Source of the DNA: an uncultured Eubacteriales bacterium
Lineage (GTDB): Bacteria; Bacillota; Clostridia; Oscillospirales; Acutalibacteraceae
Assembly: GCA_934541115.1 (NCBI GenBank)
Contig: CAKTDF010000002.1
Location: 124,001-188,000, forward strand
Reading direction: 5' to 3'
Length of the DNA: 64,000 nt
A program made the translations under genes and the position numbers. This document shows, piece by piece, positions 43,848 to 52,337 of this stretch. How positions within the stretch are numbered: position 1 is the stretch's first letter; every line of letters starts with the position of its first letter. The notes below the pieces were generated by a model. That model worked only from the letters and a program-made list of their open reading frames with translations. It made no database searches and was not told the DNA's origin.

Positions 43848-44111
43848 TTAATCAGCAAAGCCGGACTCAACGAGTTTAACCAAAGCTTCAACTGCCTGCT
43901 CTTCATCCGGTCCACCTGCTATAATACGGATATCGGTTCCACCCATAATACCAAGTGAAAGAACACCGAGGAGACTCTTTGCATTGACTCTTCTCTCCTC
44001 TTTCTCAACCCAAATCGAAGACTTAAACTCGTTAGCTTTCTGAATAAAAAAAGTCGCCGGACGGGCATGAAGACCAACCTGGTTCTGAACCTTAACGTCT
44101 TTAACGTACAT
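43848..44111 (-). CDS. ptsH: Phosphocarrier protein HPr (PTS)
   Basis: 87 residues. H15 in GLHARPATFF is the phosphoryl acceptor from enzyme I; S46 in NAKSLLGVLSLGI is the HPr-kinase site used in carbon catabolite control with CcpA. Both are present, so this is a true HPr rather than Crh. ATG at 44111 preceded by GGGAG. Monocistronic; ptsI is not next to it. Confidence 0.94.
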   Translation of the reverse strand: MYVKDVKVQNQVGLHARPATFFIQKANEFKSSIWVEKEERRVNAKSLLGVLSLGIMGGTDIRIIAGGPDEEQAVEALVKLVESGFAD

Positions 44112-44166
44112 AAACTCTATCTCCCACACACAATATTGTCAAATATCTATTTCCGATTACCCGATT

Positions 44167-44194
44167 ATTATACCACATTTTTTTTCATCGTCAA
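44167..44194 (-). promoter_or_regulatory. Promoter of HPr gene
   Basis: Minus strand TTGACG - 16 bases - TATAAT, about 55 bases from the ATG. The remaining 44195-44391 is AT-rich and shows nothing further that I can support. Confidence 0.7.
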
Positions 44195-44391
44195 CAGTTA
44201 AAGGTACTATTTCATTCATTTTGGTTGCAAGCCTAAATGTTGAGGCAAAAAAAAGGTCAAATTTGTGCATATCAACCATAATATATTTGCTTTTCAATGC
44301 AGAATGCACAATACGAAACCAATTTATCTACTATATTAAAGCATTTTTGACTTGCTTCGGCAATAATCTTCCGTAAATATGAACAAAAAGT

Positions 44392-45126
44392 CTAATCATG
44401 GTTTTTCCGCAATTCTATAAACGCTCTGTCTTTTTTTGAAAGTTCTGCTTTTTCAAGCATATCCGGACGGCGCTGCAATGTTCTTTCAAGGGCTTTTTCA
44501 CGTCTGAAGTTCTCAATATTTGCGTGATGTCCTGATAACAGTATATCCGGGACTGCCCTTTCGTGCCACACCGGCGGACGCGTATACTGAGGATATTCAA
44601 GCAGCGATGAATAATGGCTTTCTTCAGTAAAACACTCCTCGTTTGAAAGAACTCCGGGAATCATTCTTGAAACGCTGTCTGCAACAATAAGAGCAGGCAA
44701 CTCGCCGCCAGTCAAAACATAATCTCCCACAGATATTTCTTCGTCTACTATTTCTTCAATAATACGTTCGTCAACACCCTCATAATGACCGCAAAGGATT
44801 GCAATGTTCTGCATTCTTGAAAGCTCCCTGACCCTGCTCTGTGTCAGCGTTCTACCCTGCGGAGACATATAAATCAAATGTACTTTTTCCCCAACTTCTT
44901 CACACAGCGAACAGTAGCAGTCATAAATCGGCTGAGGAGCCATTATCATGCCCATTCCGCCACCGTATGGCGAATCATCAACACGGCGGTGTTTGTCGGT
45001 TGAATAATCTCTGATCTGACGGCAATTTATTTCAACAAGTCCGTCACGTCTCGCACGTCCGACAATACTCTCTGAAAGCACACTTTCACACATTTCCGGA
45101 AAGAGGGTCAATATATCAATCCTCAT
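44392..45126 (-). CDS. trmD: tRNA (guanine-N1)-methyltransferase TrmD
   Basis: SPOUT-class enzyme making m1G37 in tRNAs with G36, preventing +1 frameshifts. MRIDILTLFPEM start, DDSPYGGGMGMIM, LCGHYEGVDERI and the knot residues SVGDYVLTGGELPAL are all visible; 244 residues. The start at 45126 overlaps rimM by 11 bases; the frame further upstream lies within rimM. Confidence 0.97.
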   Translation of the reverse strand: MRIDILTLFPEMCESVLSESIVGRARRDGLVEINCRQIRDYSTDKHRRVDDSPYGGGMGMIMAPQPIYDCYCSLCEEVGEKVHLIYMSPQGRTLTQSRVRELSRMQNIAILCGHYEGVDERIIEEIVDEEISVGDYVLTGGELPALIVADSVSRMIPGVLSNEECFTEESHYSSLLEYPQYTRPPVWHERAVPDILLSGHHANIENFRREKALERTLQRRPDMLEKAELSKKDRAFIELRKNHD

Positions 45127-45637
45127 TGTCAAAAATCCCCCTAAGCGGTCTGATTTTGACAACACCGGTTTCAACGTCGGTGTCAATAACAACAGGAGGT
45201 ATAGCCGGCAAAAGGTATTCCTTTCCGTCCTTTGACTTAACATGCCAGACATCATTAGCACCGGTTTCACTGACATCACTCAGAACTCCGTAAGTCACGC
45301 TCTCATCATCGGCGTCAATAACTTCGCAGCCAATCAAATCCTGAATAAAATAATGTCCCTCAGGCAAATGAGCATCATCTCTGTTCATGTACAAAATCCG
45401 GTTGCGCAGTGACGCTGCCTGTTCAACACTGTTGATACCATCAAGCATCAAAATTACAATATTGCCGTGCGGGCGGCAAGACAGCACTTTAATACTTCTG
45501 TTACCGTCTTTATCAAAATAAAGTGTTTTAAACCGCTTGAAAAATGCCGGACCGTCGCACCACGGATCAACACGCACTTCTCCTTTGATTCCGTGTGTAC
45601 TGACAATTTTTCCAATTTCAAGATATTCTTTAAGCAT
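45116..45637 (-). CDS. rimM: Ribosome maturation factor RimM
   Basis: Binds ribosomal protein S19 and assists maturation of the 30S head. N-terminal RimM domain opens with EIGKIVSTHGIKGEVRV; the PRC-barrel follows with YLLPAIPPVVIDTDVE. 173 residues. Overlaps trmD; the usual rpsP neighbour is not upstream here, where a small-protein gene is found instead. Confidence 0.95.
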   Translation of the reverse strand: MLKEYLEIGKIVSTHGIKGEVRVDPWCDGPAFFKRFKTLYFDKDGNRSIKVLSCRPHGNIVILMLDGINSVEQAASLRNRILYMNRDDAHLPEGHYFIQDLIGCEVIDADDESVTYGVLSDVSETGANDVWHVKSKDGKEYLLPAIPPVVIDTDVETGVVKIRPLRGIFDNED

Positions 45638-45677
45638 ATTTTATAAACGGAATAACCGTTCCTTTCCTAAAATCAAC

Positions 45678-45702
45678 GAGGCAGACTGCAAAAGTCTGCC
45701 TC
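45678..45702 (-). terminator. Terminator after the 43-residue small protein gene
   Basis: 10-bp perfect stem GAGGCAGACT / AGTCTGCCTC, 5-base loop, then GTTGATTTTAG on the minus strand. Confidence 0.75.
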
Positions 45703-45724
45703 AAAAGTGTTTTCTGCCGAGTTA

Positions 45725-45856
45725 TCAGTTGTTAGCTGTCGGATCGATGATCCAATCTTCGTTTACATCCTCGCCTACGATGTGGCAAAGGAATCTGTAA
45801 AGATAGTTCCACATATCAATAAGGATAACTTCAATTTTCTTGAGTACGTCTTTCAT
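45725..45856 (-). CDS. Small protein of 43 residues, unknown function
   Basis: Short gene with full expression signals: promoter TTGCAA-17-TATAAT (45887-45915), ribosome binding site AGGAGG 8 bases before ATG, and a terminator hairpin just past the stop. The product begins MKDVLKKIEVILIDMWNYLY, continues with RFLCHIVGEDVNEDW and ends IIDPTANN: an amphipathic or membrane-associated helix (about 8-28, rich in Ile, Leu, Trp, Tyr) and an acidic tail. No family recognised. The independent transcription unit makes it credible despite its size. Confidence 0.68.
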   Translation of the reverse strand: MKDVLKKIEVILIDMWNYLYRFLCHIVGEDVNEDWIIDPTANN

Positions 45857-45886
45857 AGTATTTCCTCCTCAATAATTTATAGCTAA

Positions 45887-45915
45887 ATTATACACTATAT
45901 TCCATAAATTTGCAA
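45887..45915 (-). promoter_or_regulatory. Promoter of the small protein gene
   Basis: Minus strand TTGCAA - 17 bases - TATAAT, about 30 bases upstream of the ATG. The interval 45916-46108 shows no other supported feature. Confidence 0.75.
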
Positions 45916-46108
45916 CAGTTATAAAAAGATTTTTAACCTATGCAAAAGAAGAAGTAATTATATAAAGACAGAAGATGTTGTGTTCAATTCAAGCTAAAAA
46001 CCATGATAAAAAATCTTCGCCCATTCGCCGCACGATACGCACAGGGAACGAGCGAAAAAGCACTTCTGCAACTAAGTGCTATAGCCACTGTATTGAATAT
46101 TTACTAAC

Positions 46109-46912
46109 TTACACGGAAAGCAGACCCGCATCAATCACAAACTGAGAGCCGGTAGCATATCTCGCCTTATCCGAAGCAAGGAACAAAACCAAATCTGCAA
46201 CATCCTGAGGCTCAATCCACGGAACCGGAAGAAGATTTCCGGCAGAACGCTCGGCAATTTCAATCGGAGTCATGCCTTCCATTGCTGCAAGGCCGTCATT
46301 CATGGGAGTGTTGACACCCGTCGGATGAATACTGACAACACGAATATTGTATGGAGCAAGCTCAATAGCCCATGCCTTTGTGAGACCGGTAAGTCCCCAT
46401 TTTGAAGCGGTATAATGCGAAAGTCTGTTGCCGCCGCGAAGACCCATAACAGATGAATTGTTGATAATTACACCGCTCTTAGCCTTTTTCATGTACGGCA
46501 CAACACGTCGTGTAACGTTGAACGGTCCTTTGAGGTTAATGTCAATCATGGCATTCCACTCATCGTCAGTCATTTCGTCAACAGTCGCATATGCGCAAAT
46601 GCCGGCATTGTTGAAAAGTATATCGATTTTTCCGAGTTCATCAATTGCTTTTTCAACAGCGACAGTCACAGCAGCATCATCGCGGACATCACCGACTGCA
46701 ATCACTACTTTTCTGCCAAGAGCCTCAATTTCCTCTTTGAGAGTTTCAAGCTCATCATTAGTGCCGAAATCATAATTTGGATATTCAATCTTTTTTGCAA
46801 CATCAAAAGCAACTATATCGGCGCCCTCTTTAGCAAGAGCAATGGCTGTTGCCCTACCCTGTCCATGAGCCGCACCTGTAATAAACGCAACCTTGTTTTC
46901 AAAATCTTTCAT
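46109..46912 (-). CDS. Short-chain dehydrogenase/reductase
   Basis: Classical SDR fold, 267 residues: VAFITGAAHGQGRATA (cofactor loop TGxxxGxG), NNAGI, active-site Ser in NNSSVMG and YTASKWG (Tyr-x-x-x-Lys). The longer loop after strand 2 (KKIEYPNYDFGTNDELETL) resembles carveol-dehydrogenase and mycofactocin-associated SDRs, although no mycofactocin genes are present. ATG at 46912 has GGAG 8 bases upstream. Last gene of the metQNI-CMD-SDR operon. Substrate unknown. Confidence 0.85.
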   Translation of the reverse strand: MKDFENKVAFITGAAHGQGRATAIALAKEGADIVAFDVAKKIEYPNYDFGTNDELETLKEEIEALGRKVVIAVGDVRDDAAVTVAVEKAIDELGKIDILFNNAGICAYATVDEMTDDEWNAMIDINLKGPFNVTRRVVPYMKKAKSGVIINNSSVMGLRGGNRLSHYTASKWGLTGLTKAWAIELAPYNIRVVSIHPTGVNTPMNDGLAAMEGMTPIEIAERSAGNLLPVPWIEPQDVADLVLFLASDKARYATGSQFVIDAGLLSV

Positions 46913-46924
46913 ATCTGCCACTCC

Positions 46925-47458
46925 TTAGTTTTCTTCTTTTTTGCGGTATTTATAAAGTACTTCGTCAAGAGGTACCTTTGCAATCGTATTGAACAAATTC
47001 GTTGCATACATTATTCCTGCGAACGAAAGGAGCAGAACGATTTCGTCATCGGAAAATTTTGCTTTCAATCCATCATATATTTCATCGGGAATATTGTGAG
47101 GATCTGCACAAATAGCCGCACCGAGGTTCATAAGAAGCTCTTCCGTCTCAGAAATCTGCGGATTATCCGGATCATCACCGGAATCAATCAAAATTTTTCT
47201 GAAAAATGTTGAGCATACAAGACAATCATTTCCGTTTGAAATTGCATATGAATAAAGCGAAATGGCCCGCTCGCCGATTACCGGAACAAGAAGATCATAG
47301 AGAGTGTACCACTCCATATACGCCTTGAAAGCAGGCACACAGTGGAGCAAAGTACGTTTCATATTGGTAATTCTTCCGTGCTTTGCAATTTGGTCGTCAT
47401 ATTCTCTTTTGACTTCATCACTTGAGTTTTCATACTCAGTCATTGGTATATAGCTCAT
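46925..47458 (-). CDS. Carboxymuconolactone decarboxylase/AhpD-like protein
   Basis: All-helical AhpD-like fold. The redox motif is NGNDCLVCSTFF, a CxxC in which the usual downstream His is replaced by Phe, so peroxidase-type disulfide chemistry may be altered. 177 residues. Located 17 bases after metI and 12 bases before the SDR. Its role beside a transporter is unclear; a decarboxylase or a thiol-redox helper acting on the imported compound are both possible. Confidence 0.78.
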   Translation of the reverse strand: MSYIPMTEYENSSDEVKREYDDQIAKHGRITNMKRTLLHCVPAFKAYMEWYTLYDLLVPVIGERAISLYSYAISNGNDCLVCSTFFRKILIDSGDDPDNPQISETEELLMNLGAAICADPHNIPDEIYDGLKAKFSDDEIVLLLSFAGIMYATNLFNTIAKVPLDEVLYKYRKKEEN

Positions 47459-47475
47459 TACTAAAATCCTCCGTT

Positions 47476-48183
47476 TTATTTACGATTTTTAAGTCTTTTA
47501 TCACACTTTGTTGCCAAATACGTTCCAACGCTTTGGAACACTTGAACCAGAACAACAAGGAAAATAACGGCAAAAAGCATGATTAAGTATTTGTATCTGT
47601 GATAACCGTAGTTAATTGCAATCTTGCCAAGACCTCCGCCGCCAAGAACACCGCTCATTGCGGTGTATCCAAGAATTGTTGTGATTGCAATTGTAATATT
47701 GGAAATCAATGATGGAACACTTTCCGGCAGCATAACTTTTGTGATAATCTGGAACGGAGAAGCTCCCATGCTCTGTGCGGTTTCAATTATAGCCGGATTT
47801 ACCTCGCGCAGACTGCCCTCAACAAGTCTTGCAACAAACGGGAACGCTGCAATAACCAACGGAACTACCGATGCCATTGTACCTACAGTTGTTCCGACAA
47901 TAAGCCTTGTGAGCGGAAAAACAAGAATCATAAGAATCAAAAACGGAACCGAACGCAGGATATTAATCACAACGTCAATAACCTTTAAAACACCTTTCGG
48001 TATTTTGAGAATTTTTCCACCATCACCCGCAACAACAATTACACCGAGGGGCAGACCGATAATTATGGCAAACAGCGTTGACAAAAGCGTGACATATACC
48101 GTCTCCCATGTTGCAAGCGGAAATTCAGTCTTTAAAACTTCGACCGCTTCGCGGAATGATTCGGACTGAAAGAACTCACTCAT
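47476..48183 (-). CDS. metI: ABC transporter permease, MetI type
   Basis: Five-helix permease of D-/L-methionine-type importers: TVYVTLLSTLFAIIIGLPLG, the EAA-loop AQSMGASPFQIITKVMLPES, and a hydrophobic C-terminus. 235 residues. Overlaps metN by 8 bases. Confidence 0.92.
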   Translation of the reverse strand: MSEFFQSESFREAVEVLKTEFPLATWETVYVTLLSTLFAIIIGLPLGVIVVAGDGGKILKIPKGVLKVIDVVINILRSVPFLILMILVFPLTRLIVGTTVGTMASVVPLVIAAFPFVARLVEGSLREVNPAIIETAQSMGASPFQIITKVMLPESVPSLISNITIAITTILGYTAMSGVLGGGGLGKIAINYGYHRYKYLIMLFAVIFLVVLVQVFQSVGTYLATKCDKRLKNRK

Positions 48184-49186
48184 CGGCTTTCACCTCCTCA
48201 ACAAGAATATCCGGCATTGCCTTAAGGTATTTCATAGCCCTTTCAAGCTCGTCTTTTCCGCCGGGAATACCTAAAATGATGTTTCCATACGCCTTATCGC
48301 CTATTCCCTTTGTAGAAGCGGAAAGAATGCTCGCCGTTATACCCTCGTCAATCGCCATCTGAGCGATAAGCGGAGTATTGGTTGCCTTAGCTCCGTTGAA
48401 AACAACGCGAATGACATTTTCGCCGCCGCTGATTTCGGTTTCCTTTTCGTATCCGTCAGGGAAAACAAGTCGTTTTGCCGCAATTGATTTGGGAGCAGAG
48501 AACACTTCGCTCACCAAACCTTCCTCGGCAACTTCGCCGTTGTCAAGAATGGCAACATGCGAGCAAATCTGTTCAACAACGCTCATTTGATGAGTAATTA
48601 CAATAACGGTGATCCCCAGCTTATCATGAATATCGCGGATAAGTGAAAGAATGGATTGTGTCGTCTGCGGATCAAGTGCACTTGTTGCCTCATCGCAAAG
48701 AAGAATTTTGGGGTGAGTTGCAAGGGCACGGGCAATCGCCACCCTCTGCTGCTGACCGCCGGAAAGCTGTGACGGATAAGCCTTTAGCTTGTCGCCAAGA
48801 CCTACAATTTCAAGAAGCTCTGCTGCGCGTTTTGCAGCCTCAGACTTTTTTACACCGGACAATTCAAGCGGAAAACAAACATTTCTCAAACAGTTTTTCT
48901 GCATCAGCAAGTTAAACCCTTGAAAAATCATTGTAATGTTTCTTCTCTCTTTGCGAAGTTCAGCCTGAGAAAGAGAAGCCATATCCTTGCCGTCAATTAT
49001 CACCTTGCCGTCAGTCGGACGTTCAAGCATGTTTATGCAACGAACCAAAGTACTTTTGCCGGCGCCGCTCATACCGATGATTCCGTATATATCACCGTCA
49101 TTTATTGTCAGCGATATATTTTTCAAAGCCTCAACATTGCCGTCGGCAGTAGTAAAGGTTTTTGTCAGATTTTTAATTTCAATCAT
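48176..49186 (-). CDS. metN: ABC transporter ATP-binding protein, MetN type with NIL domain
   Basis: ATPase with Walker A GMSGAGKST (37-45), Q-loop, signature LSGGQQQRVAIARAL, Walker B ILLCDEATSALD and the H-loop. Residues about 255-336 form the NIL regulatory domain, which in characterised MetN binds methionine and inhibits transport. 336 residues. A hairpin and a possible internal promoter (TTGCGG-16-TATAAT, 49223-49250) lie in the 99-bp gap after metQ. Confidence 0.94.
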   Translation of the reverse strand: MIEIKNLTKTFTTADGNVEALKNISLTINDGDIYGIIGMSGAGKSTLVRCINMLERPTDGKVIIDGKDMASLSQAELRKERRNITMIFQGFNLLMQKNCLRNVCFPLELSGVKKSEAAKRAAELLEIVGLGDKLKAYPSQLSGGQQQRVAIARALATHPKILLCDEATSALDPQTTQSILSLIRDIHDKLGITVIVITHQMSVVEQICSHVAILDNGEVAEEGLVSEVFSAPKSIAAKRLVFPDGYEKETEISGGENVIRVVFNGAKATNTPLIAQMAIDEGITASILSASTKGIGDKAYGNIILGIPGGKDELERAMKYLKAMPDILVEEVKADE

Positions 49187-49237
49187 AAATTATCTCCAAT
49201 CGGTCTCCGAACCTGCGACCGTATTATACAAGAAATA

Positions 49238-49263
49238 ACGTCGGCCGCAAAAGCGGACAACGC
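49238..49263 (-). repeat. Hairpin element between metQ and metN, copy B
   Basis: Minus strand GCGTTGTCCGC TTTT GCGGCCGACGT folds as a hairpin, followed by TATTTCTTG. It resembles copy A at 43750-43770. It may attenuate metNI relative to metQ. Confidence 0.5.
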
Positions 49264-49285
49264 TATCTCTTCACTTATTCAACGA

Positions 49286-50134
49286 TTATTTTTTGAGAGC
49301 GTCAAGAGTCGTCTGCTTTCCGCCATAAAAGCCCATCGGCTCAACATGGATTGCCGATACAGAGACAACGTGAGTTCCGTTTTCCTTGTTGAAGTCTTCA
49401 AGGTAAGGAAGATGCTGGAAGTAGTTTGCATCTACTTCACCGCTGTCAACAACCTTGTTCGGCTGAACATAATCGGTGAACTCCTTAATATCAAGGGTAA
49501 CATCCTTTTCCGCAAGAATCTCCTTCGCAACTGCAAGGATTTCAGCATGCGGTGTGGGAGAAGCAGCGACGGTAATTTTTGTGCCGGCAAGTTTGCTGTA
49601 ATCTACGCTTGAGTCAAAACCGTCACCCGGATTTTCAACAGTTGAAACGACCTGACCGTCATATTTTTCATTGATGAAATCGGCAACCTTTTTGCTTTCA
49701 AGAGCAGCTTTAAGAGCTTTGATTTTATCTGTGCTTTCATCGCCTTCCTTAACAGCGAGAATATTGCTGTATGCCGAAGAAGAGCTTTCAATCGCAAGAG
49801 AATCCTTAACAGGGTTGAGTCCGGCGGAAATTGCATAGTTTGAATTGATTACGGCATAGTCAACATCTTGAAGAATATTCGGAATCTGAGCCGCTTCAAC
49901 TTCTTTGAACTCAATACCGTAAGGATTTTCGGTAATGTCCTTTACAGTAGCCTGAATGCCTGAGCCGTCCTTGAGCTTGATGTAGCCCTTTTCCTGGAGA
50001 AGCAAAAGAGCGCGTGCTTCATTTGTTGTGTCGTTGGGAACTGCAATTGTAATTGCCTTGTCCTTTGATGAGCAAGCTGCGAACGTTGCAAGAACAAGCA
50101 CAGCTGCGATAACCAACGCGATAACTTTTTTCAT
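49286..50134 (-). CDS. metQ: NLPA-type substrate-binding lipoprotein, MetQ type
   Basis: Exported lipoprotein: hydrophobic signal KKVIALVIAAVLVLATF then AACSS with the lipid-accepting Cys. Mature domain is the NLPA/MetQ fold (DYAVINSNYAISAGL, DANYFQHLPYLEDFN, HVEPMGFYGGK). It captures methionine or a related compound for MetNI. ATG at 50134 preferred over TTG at 50143. First full-length gene of the operon. Confidence 0.92.
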   Translation of the reverse strand: MKKVIALVIAAVLVLATFAACSSKDKAITIAVPNDTTNEARALLLLQEKGYIKLKDGSGIQATVKDITENPYGIEFKEVEAAQIPNILQDVDYAVINSNYAISAGLNPVKDSLAIESSSSAYSNILAVKEGDESTDKIKALKAALESKKVADFINEKYDGQVVSTVENPGDGFDSSVDYSKLAGTKITVAASPTPHAEILAVAKEILAEKDVTLDIKEFTDYVQPNKVVDSGEVDANYFQHLPYLEDFNKENGTHVVSVSAIHVEPMGFYGGKQTTLDALKK

Positions 50135-50193
50135 TTTAATCAACCTTTCGTTCTAAAATTACCTGTTTTAAATATGCGATGATGAATATAGCA

Positions 50194-50235
50194 TTACCCA
50201 AAACTGCACATTCGCTGGTTTAACTTATGAGTCAT
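50194..50235 (-). CDS. Candidate 13-residue leader peptide upstream of metQ
   Basis: ATG with a perfect AAGGAGG 8 bases upstream opens a short frame MTHKLNQRMCSFG, then TAA, located between the metQ promoter and metQ itself. It includes internal Met and Cys codons next to each other (RMCS). Such a strong binding site on a very short frame suggests a translated leader that could sense aminoacyl-tRNA or ribosome stalling. No terminator hairpin is evident after it, so the mechanism is open. Confidence 0.45.
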   Translation of the reverse strand: MTHKLNQRMCSFG

Positions 50236-50264
50236 TGTTTTGACCTCCTTCATTGATCGTGCAT

Positions 50265-50293
50265 ATTATAGCTCAGGCTTTTCGCTTTGTCCA
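50265..50293 (-). promoter_or_regulatory. Promoter of the metQNI operon
   Basis: Minus strand TGGACA - 17 bases - TATAAT. Upstream (50295-50335) an AT-rich partly palindromic stretch (ATATAGTAGGTTATAAG) is a possible LysR-type site. Confidence 0.65.
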
Positions 50294-50346
50294 ATACCAT
50301 ATGAATATAGTAGGTTATAAGTAAAATCTATAGCTCAAAACAAAGC

Positions 50347-50383
50347 TGAAGACAGTCAAACACTGTGGGAATGACTGTCTTCA
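50347..50383 (-). terminator. Terminator after lysR
   Basis: 12-bp perfect stem TGAAGACAGTCA / TGACTGTCTTCA followed on the minus strand by GCTTTGTTTTG. Confidence 0.82.
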
Positions 50384-50388
50384 GTCTA

Positions 50389-51324
50389 TTAATTAAGTTC
50401 TTTTGCCTTTTCATTTAGGTATGTTCCGATTTCTTCAATATATTGCTTTCCTATACTGCTTAGTACTGTATTTTTTTTAGTAATATAACCGATTTCCATG
50501 TCACTGTTTTCATCAACGGAATCGGCTTGAAATGGTACGGCAAGATAATCACTGCCGTTCAGTTCTTCGCAAATAATACCGGAGCAAAGCGTATAACCGT
50601 TAAGACCTATCATGAGGTTGAGCATGGTTGCTCTGTCGTTTGCCTTAATTATTCTTGTATACTCGTTGGTGCTGAGTATTTCCTCGGCAAAATAGAATGA
50701 ACCGGATTCACCCTGTTCAAAAGAAAGGCATGGATAGTCTTTAAGTTCGTCAAAGCTTATTGATTTTTTCTTTGCAAGAGGGTGACCTGACCAAAGATAA
50801 ACATAAGCGCGGCATTTAATTATATGGTGAAACTCCAGATTACTGCTCCTCAATAGTTTTGTTACTGCGGCACGGTTAAAATCACTCAGATATAAAATTC
50901 CTATTTCACTGCGCATGTTGCTCACATCCGATATGACATCACGCGTTTTTGTCTCTCTTATCGCAAACTCATATTGTGACATGTCAAAATGCTTTACAAG
51001 TTCAACGAAGGCCTTGACGGCGAATGAGTAGTGCTGAGTTGAAACGCCAAATTTTTTCTTGACATTTGCTGTCTCACCGTATTTTTCCATCAATGCTTCG
51101 TATTGATTATACACCTGCCTTGCATAAAGAAGAAACTCAGAGCCGTCCTGCGTGAGAGAAACGCCCCTTCCGCTTCGGTAAAATATCGTTATTCCGAGTT
51201 CCTTTTCAAGTTCCTGCATTGAGCTTGTTAAAGACGGCTGAGAGATATACAGCACCTCGGCGGCTTTATTAAAAGAGCCGGATTCGGAAATTGTTATTGC
51301 ATAGTGCAGCTGTTGGATTGTCAT
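50389..51324 (-). CDS. LysR family transcriptional regulator
   Basis: Winged-helix N-terminus (HYAITISESGSFNKAAEVLY, ISQPSLTSSMQELEKELG) and a two-lobed effector domain over 311 residues. It is transcribed towards metQ and its terminator is directly followed by the met promoter, so control of metQNI in response to a sulfur metabolite is likely by comparison with MetR/CmbR-type regulators; not shown by sequence alone. Confidence 0.87.
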   Translation of the reverse strand: MTIQQLHYAITISESGSFNKAAEVLYISQPSLTSSMQELEKELGITIFYRSGRGVSLTQDGSEFLLYARQVYNQYEALMEKYGETANVKKKFGVSTQHYSFAVKAFVELVKHFDMSQYEFAIRETKTRDVISDVSNMRSEIGILYLSDFNRAAVTKLLRSSNLEFHHIIKCRAYVYLWSGHPLAKKKSISFDELKDYPCLSFEQGESGSFYFAEEILSTNEYTRIIKANDRATMLNLMIGLNGYTLCSGIICEELNGSDYLAVPFQADSVDENSDMEIGYITKKNTVLSSIGKQYIEEIGTYLNEKAKELN

Positions 51325-51340
51325 TCATTCACCTACTTAG

Positions 51341-51377
51341 CAAAAATCGGTGAACGGTCGAAAACAACCGTCCACCG
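51341..51377 (-). terminator. Terminator after transketolase genes
   Basis: Minus strand CGGTGGACGGT / ACCGTTCACCG (one G-U) and an ATTTTTG tail; it lies between the tkt pair and lysR. Confidence 0.85.
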
Positions 51378-51393
51378 AACTGAATTTGTTTTT

Positions 51394-52335
51394 TTACTTA
51401 AGCTTGACGGCAGCTCTTGCTTTCTCTGCAATGTGTTTTGCGTCAAGACCGAAAATTTTAAGAAGTTCAACAGCCGGACCGGATTTTCCGAACGTATCTT
51501 CAACACCGAGACGAAGAACAGGAACCGGACAAAATTCTGAAAGAACTTCTGTCACAGCAGAACCGAGTCCGCCGATTACACTGTGTTCCTCTGCAGTAAC
51601 GATCGCACCGGTTTCTTTCGCAGCCTTAATAAGAATTTCTTTGTCAACCGGCTTAATTGTATGGATATTGATTACTCTCGCATCTATTCCTTCAGCTTTG
51701 AGTTCATCAGCAGCAATGAGAGCCTCATTAACCATGAGACCTGTTGCAACAATTGTCACATCTTTGCCGTCTCTGAGAGTAACACCCTTGCCAAGTTCAA
51801 ACTTGTAGTCCTCGGAATTTACTCTGGGTACCGCCAAACGACCAAAGCGCATATAAACCGGACCCTCAAAATCCGCAGCAGCAAGAACAGCCTGAAATGC
51901 TTCAACATCGTCTGCCGGATTAATAATAACCATGTTCGGAATCGAACGCATAAGAGCAATATCCTCGCAGCACTGATGGCTGGCGCCGTCTTCGCCGACA
52001 GAAATGCCCGCGTGAGTCGCACCGATCTTAACATTAAGCTTAGGATAAGCAATCGAGTTTCTTACCTGCTCAAATGCGCGTCCGGCAGAAAACATGGCAA
52101 ACGAGCTGGCAAAAACGGTGTAGCCGACAGTCGAAAGTCCGGCAGCAACGCCCATCATATTGCCCTCTGCAATACCTGCGTCAATGAATTTTTCAGGGAA
52201 TTCCTTTTTAAATACGATTGTTTTGGTTGCCTTTGCAAGGTCAGCGTCAAGAACAAGAATATCATCTCTTTTGCCAAGTTCTTTGAGCGCTTTTCCATAT
52301 GCATCTCTTGTTGCACATTTAATTACGTCAGCCAT
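51394..52335 (-). CDS. Transketolase, C-terminal subunit
   Basis: Pyrimidine-binding and C-terminal domains of a split transketolase (313 residues): FIDAGIAEGNMMGVAAGLS with the ThDP-activating Glu, THAGISVGEDGASHQ, and EEHSVIGGLGSAV. With the adjacent N-terminal subunit it transfers two-carbon ketol units in the pentose phosphate pathway. ATG at 52335 with GGAGG; two bases separate it from the upstream stop codon. Confidence 0.94.
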   Translation of the reverse strand: MADVIKCATRDAYGKALKELGKRDDILVLDADLAKATKTIVFKKEFPEKFIDAGIAEGNMMGVAAGLSTVGYTVFASSFAMFSAGRAFEQVRNSIAYPKLNVKIGATHAGISVGEDGASHQCCEDIALMRSIPNMVIINPADDVEAFQAVLAAADFEGPVYMRFGRLAVPRVNSEDYKFELGKGVTLRDGKDVTIVATGLMVNEALIAADELKAEGIDARVINIHTIKPVDKEILIKAAKETGAIVTAEEHSVIGGLGSAVTEVLSEFCPVPVLRLGVEDTFGKSGPAVELLKIFGLDAKHIAEKARAAVKLK

Positions 52336-52337
52336 AA

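Noticed and set aside
50135..50388. SAM riboswitch or Met T-box upstream of metQ
   Set aside because: No T-box motif, no SAM-I/S-box core and no intrinsic terminator were found between the promoter and metQ.
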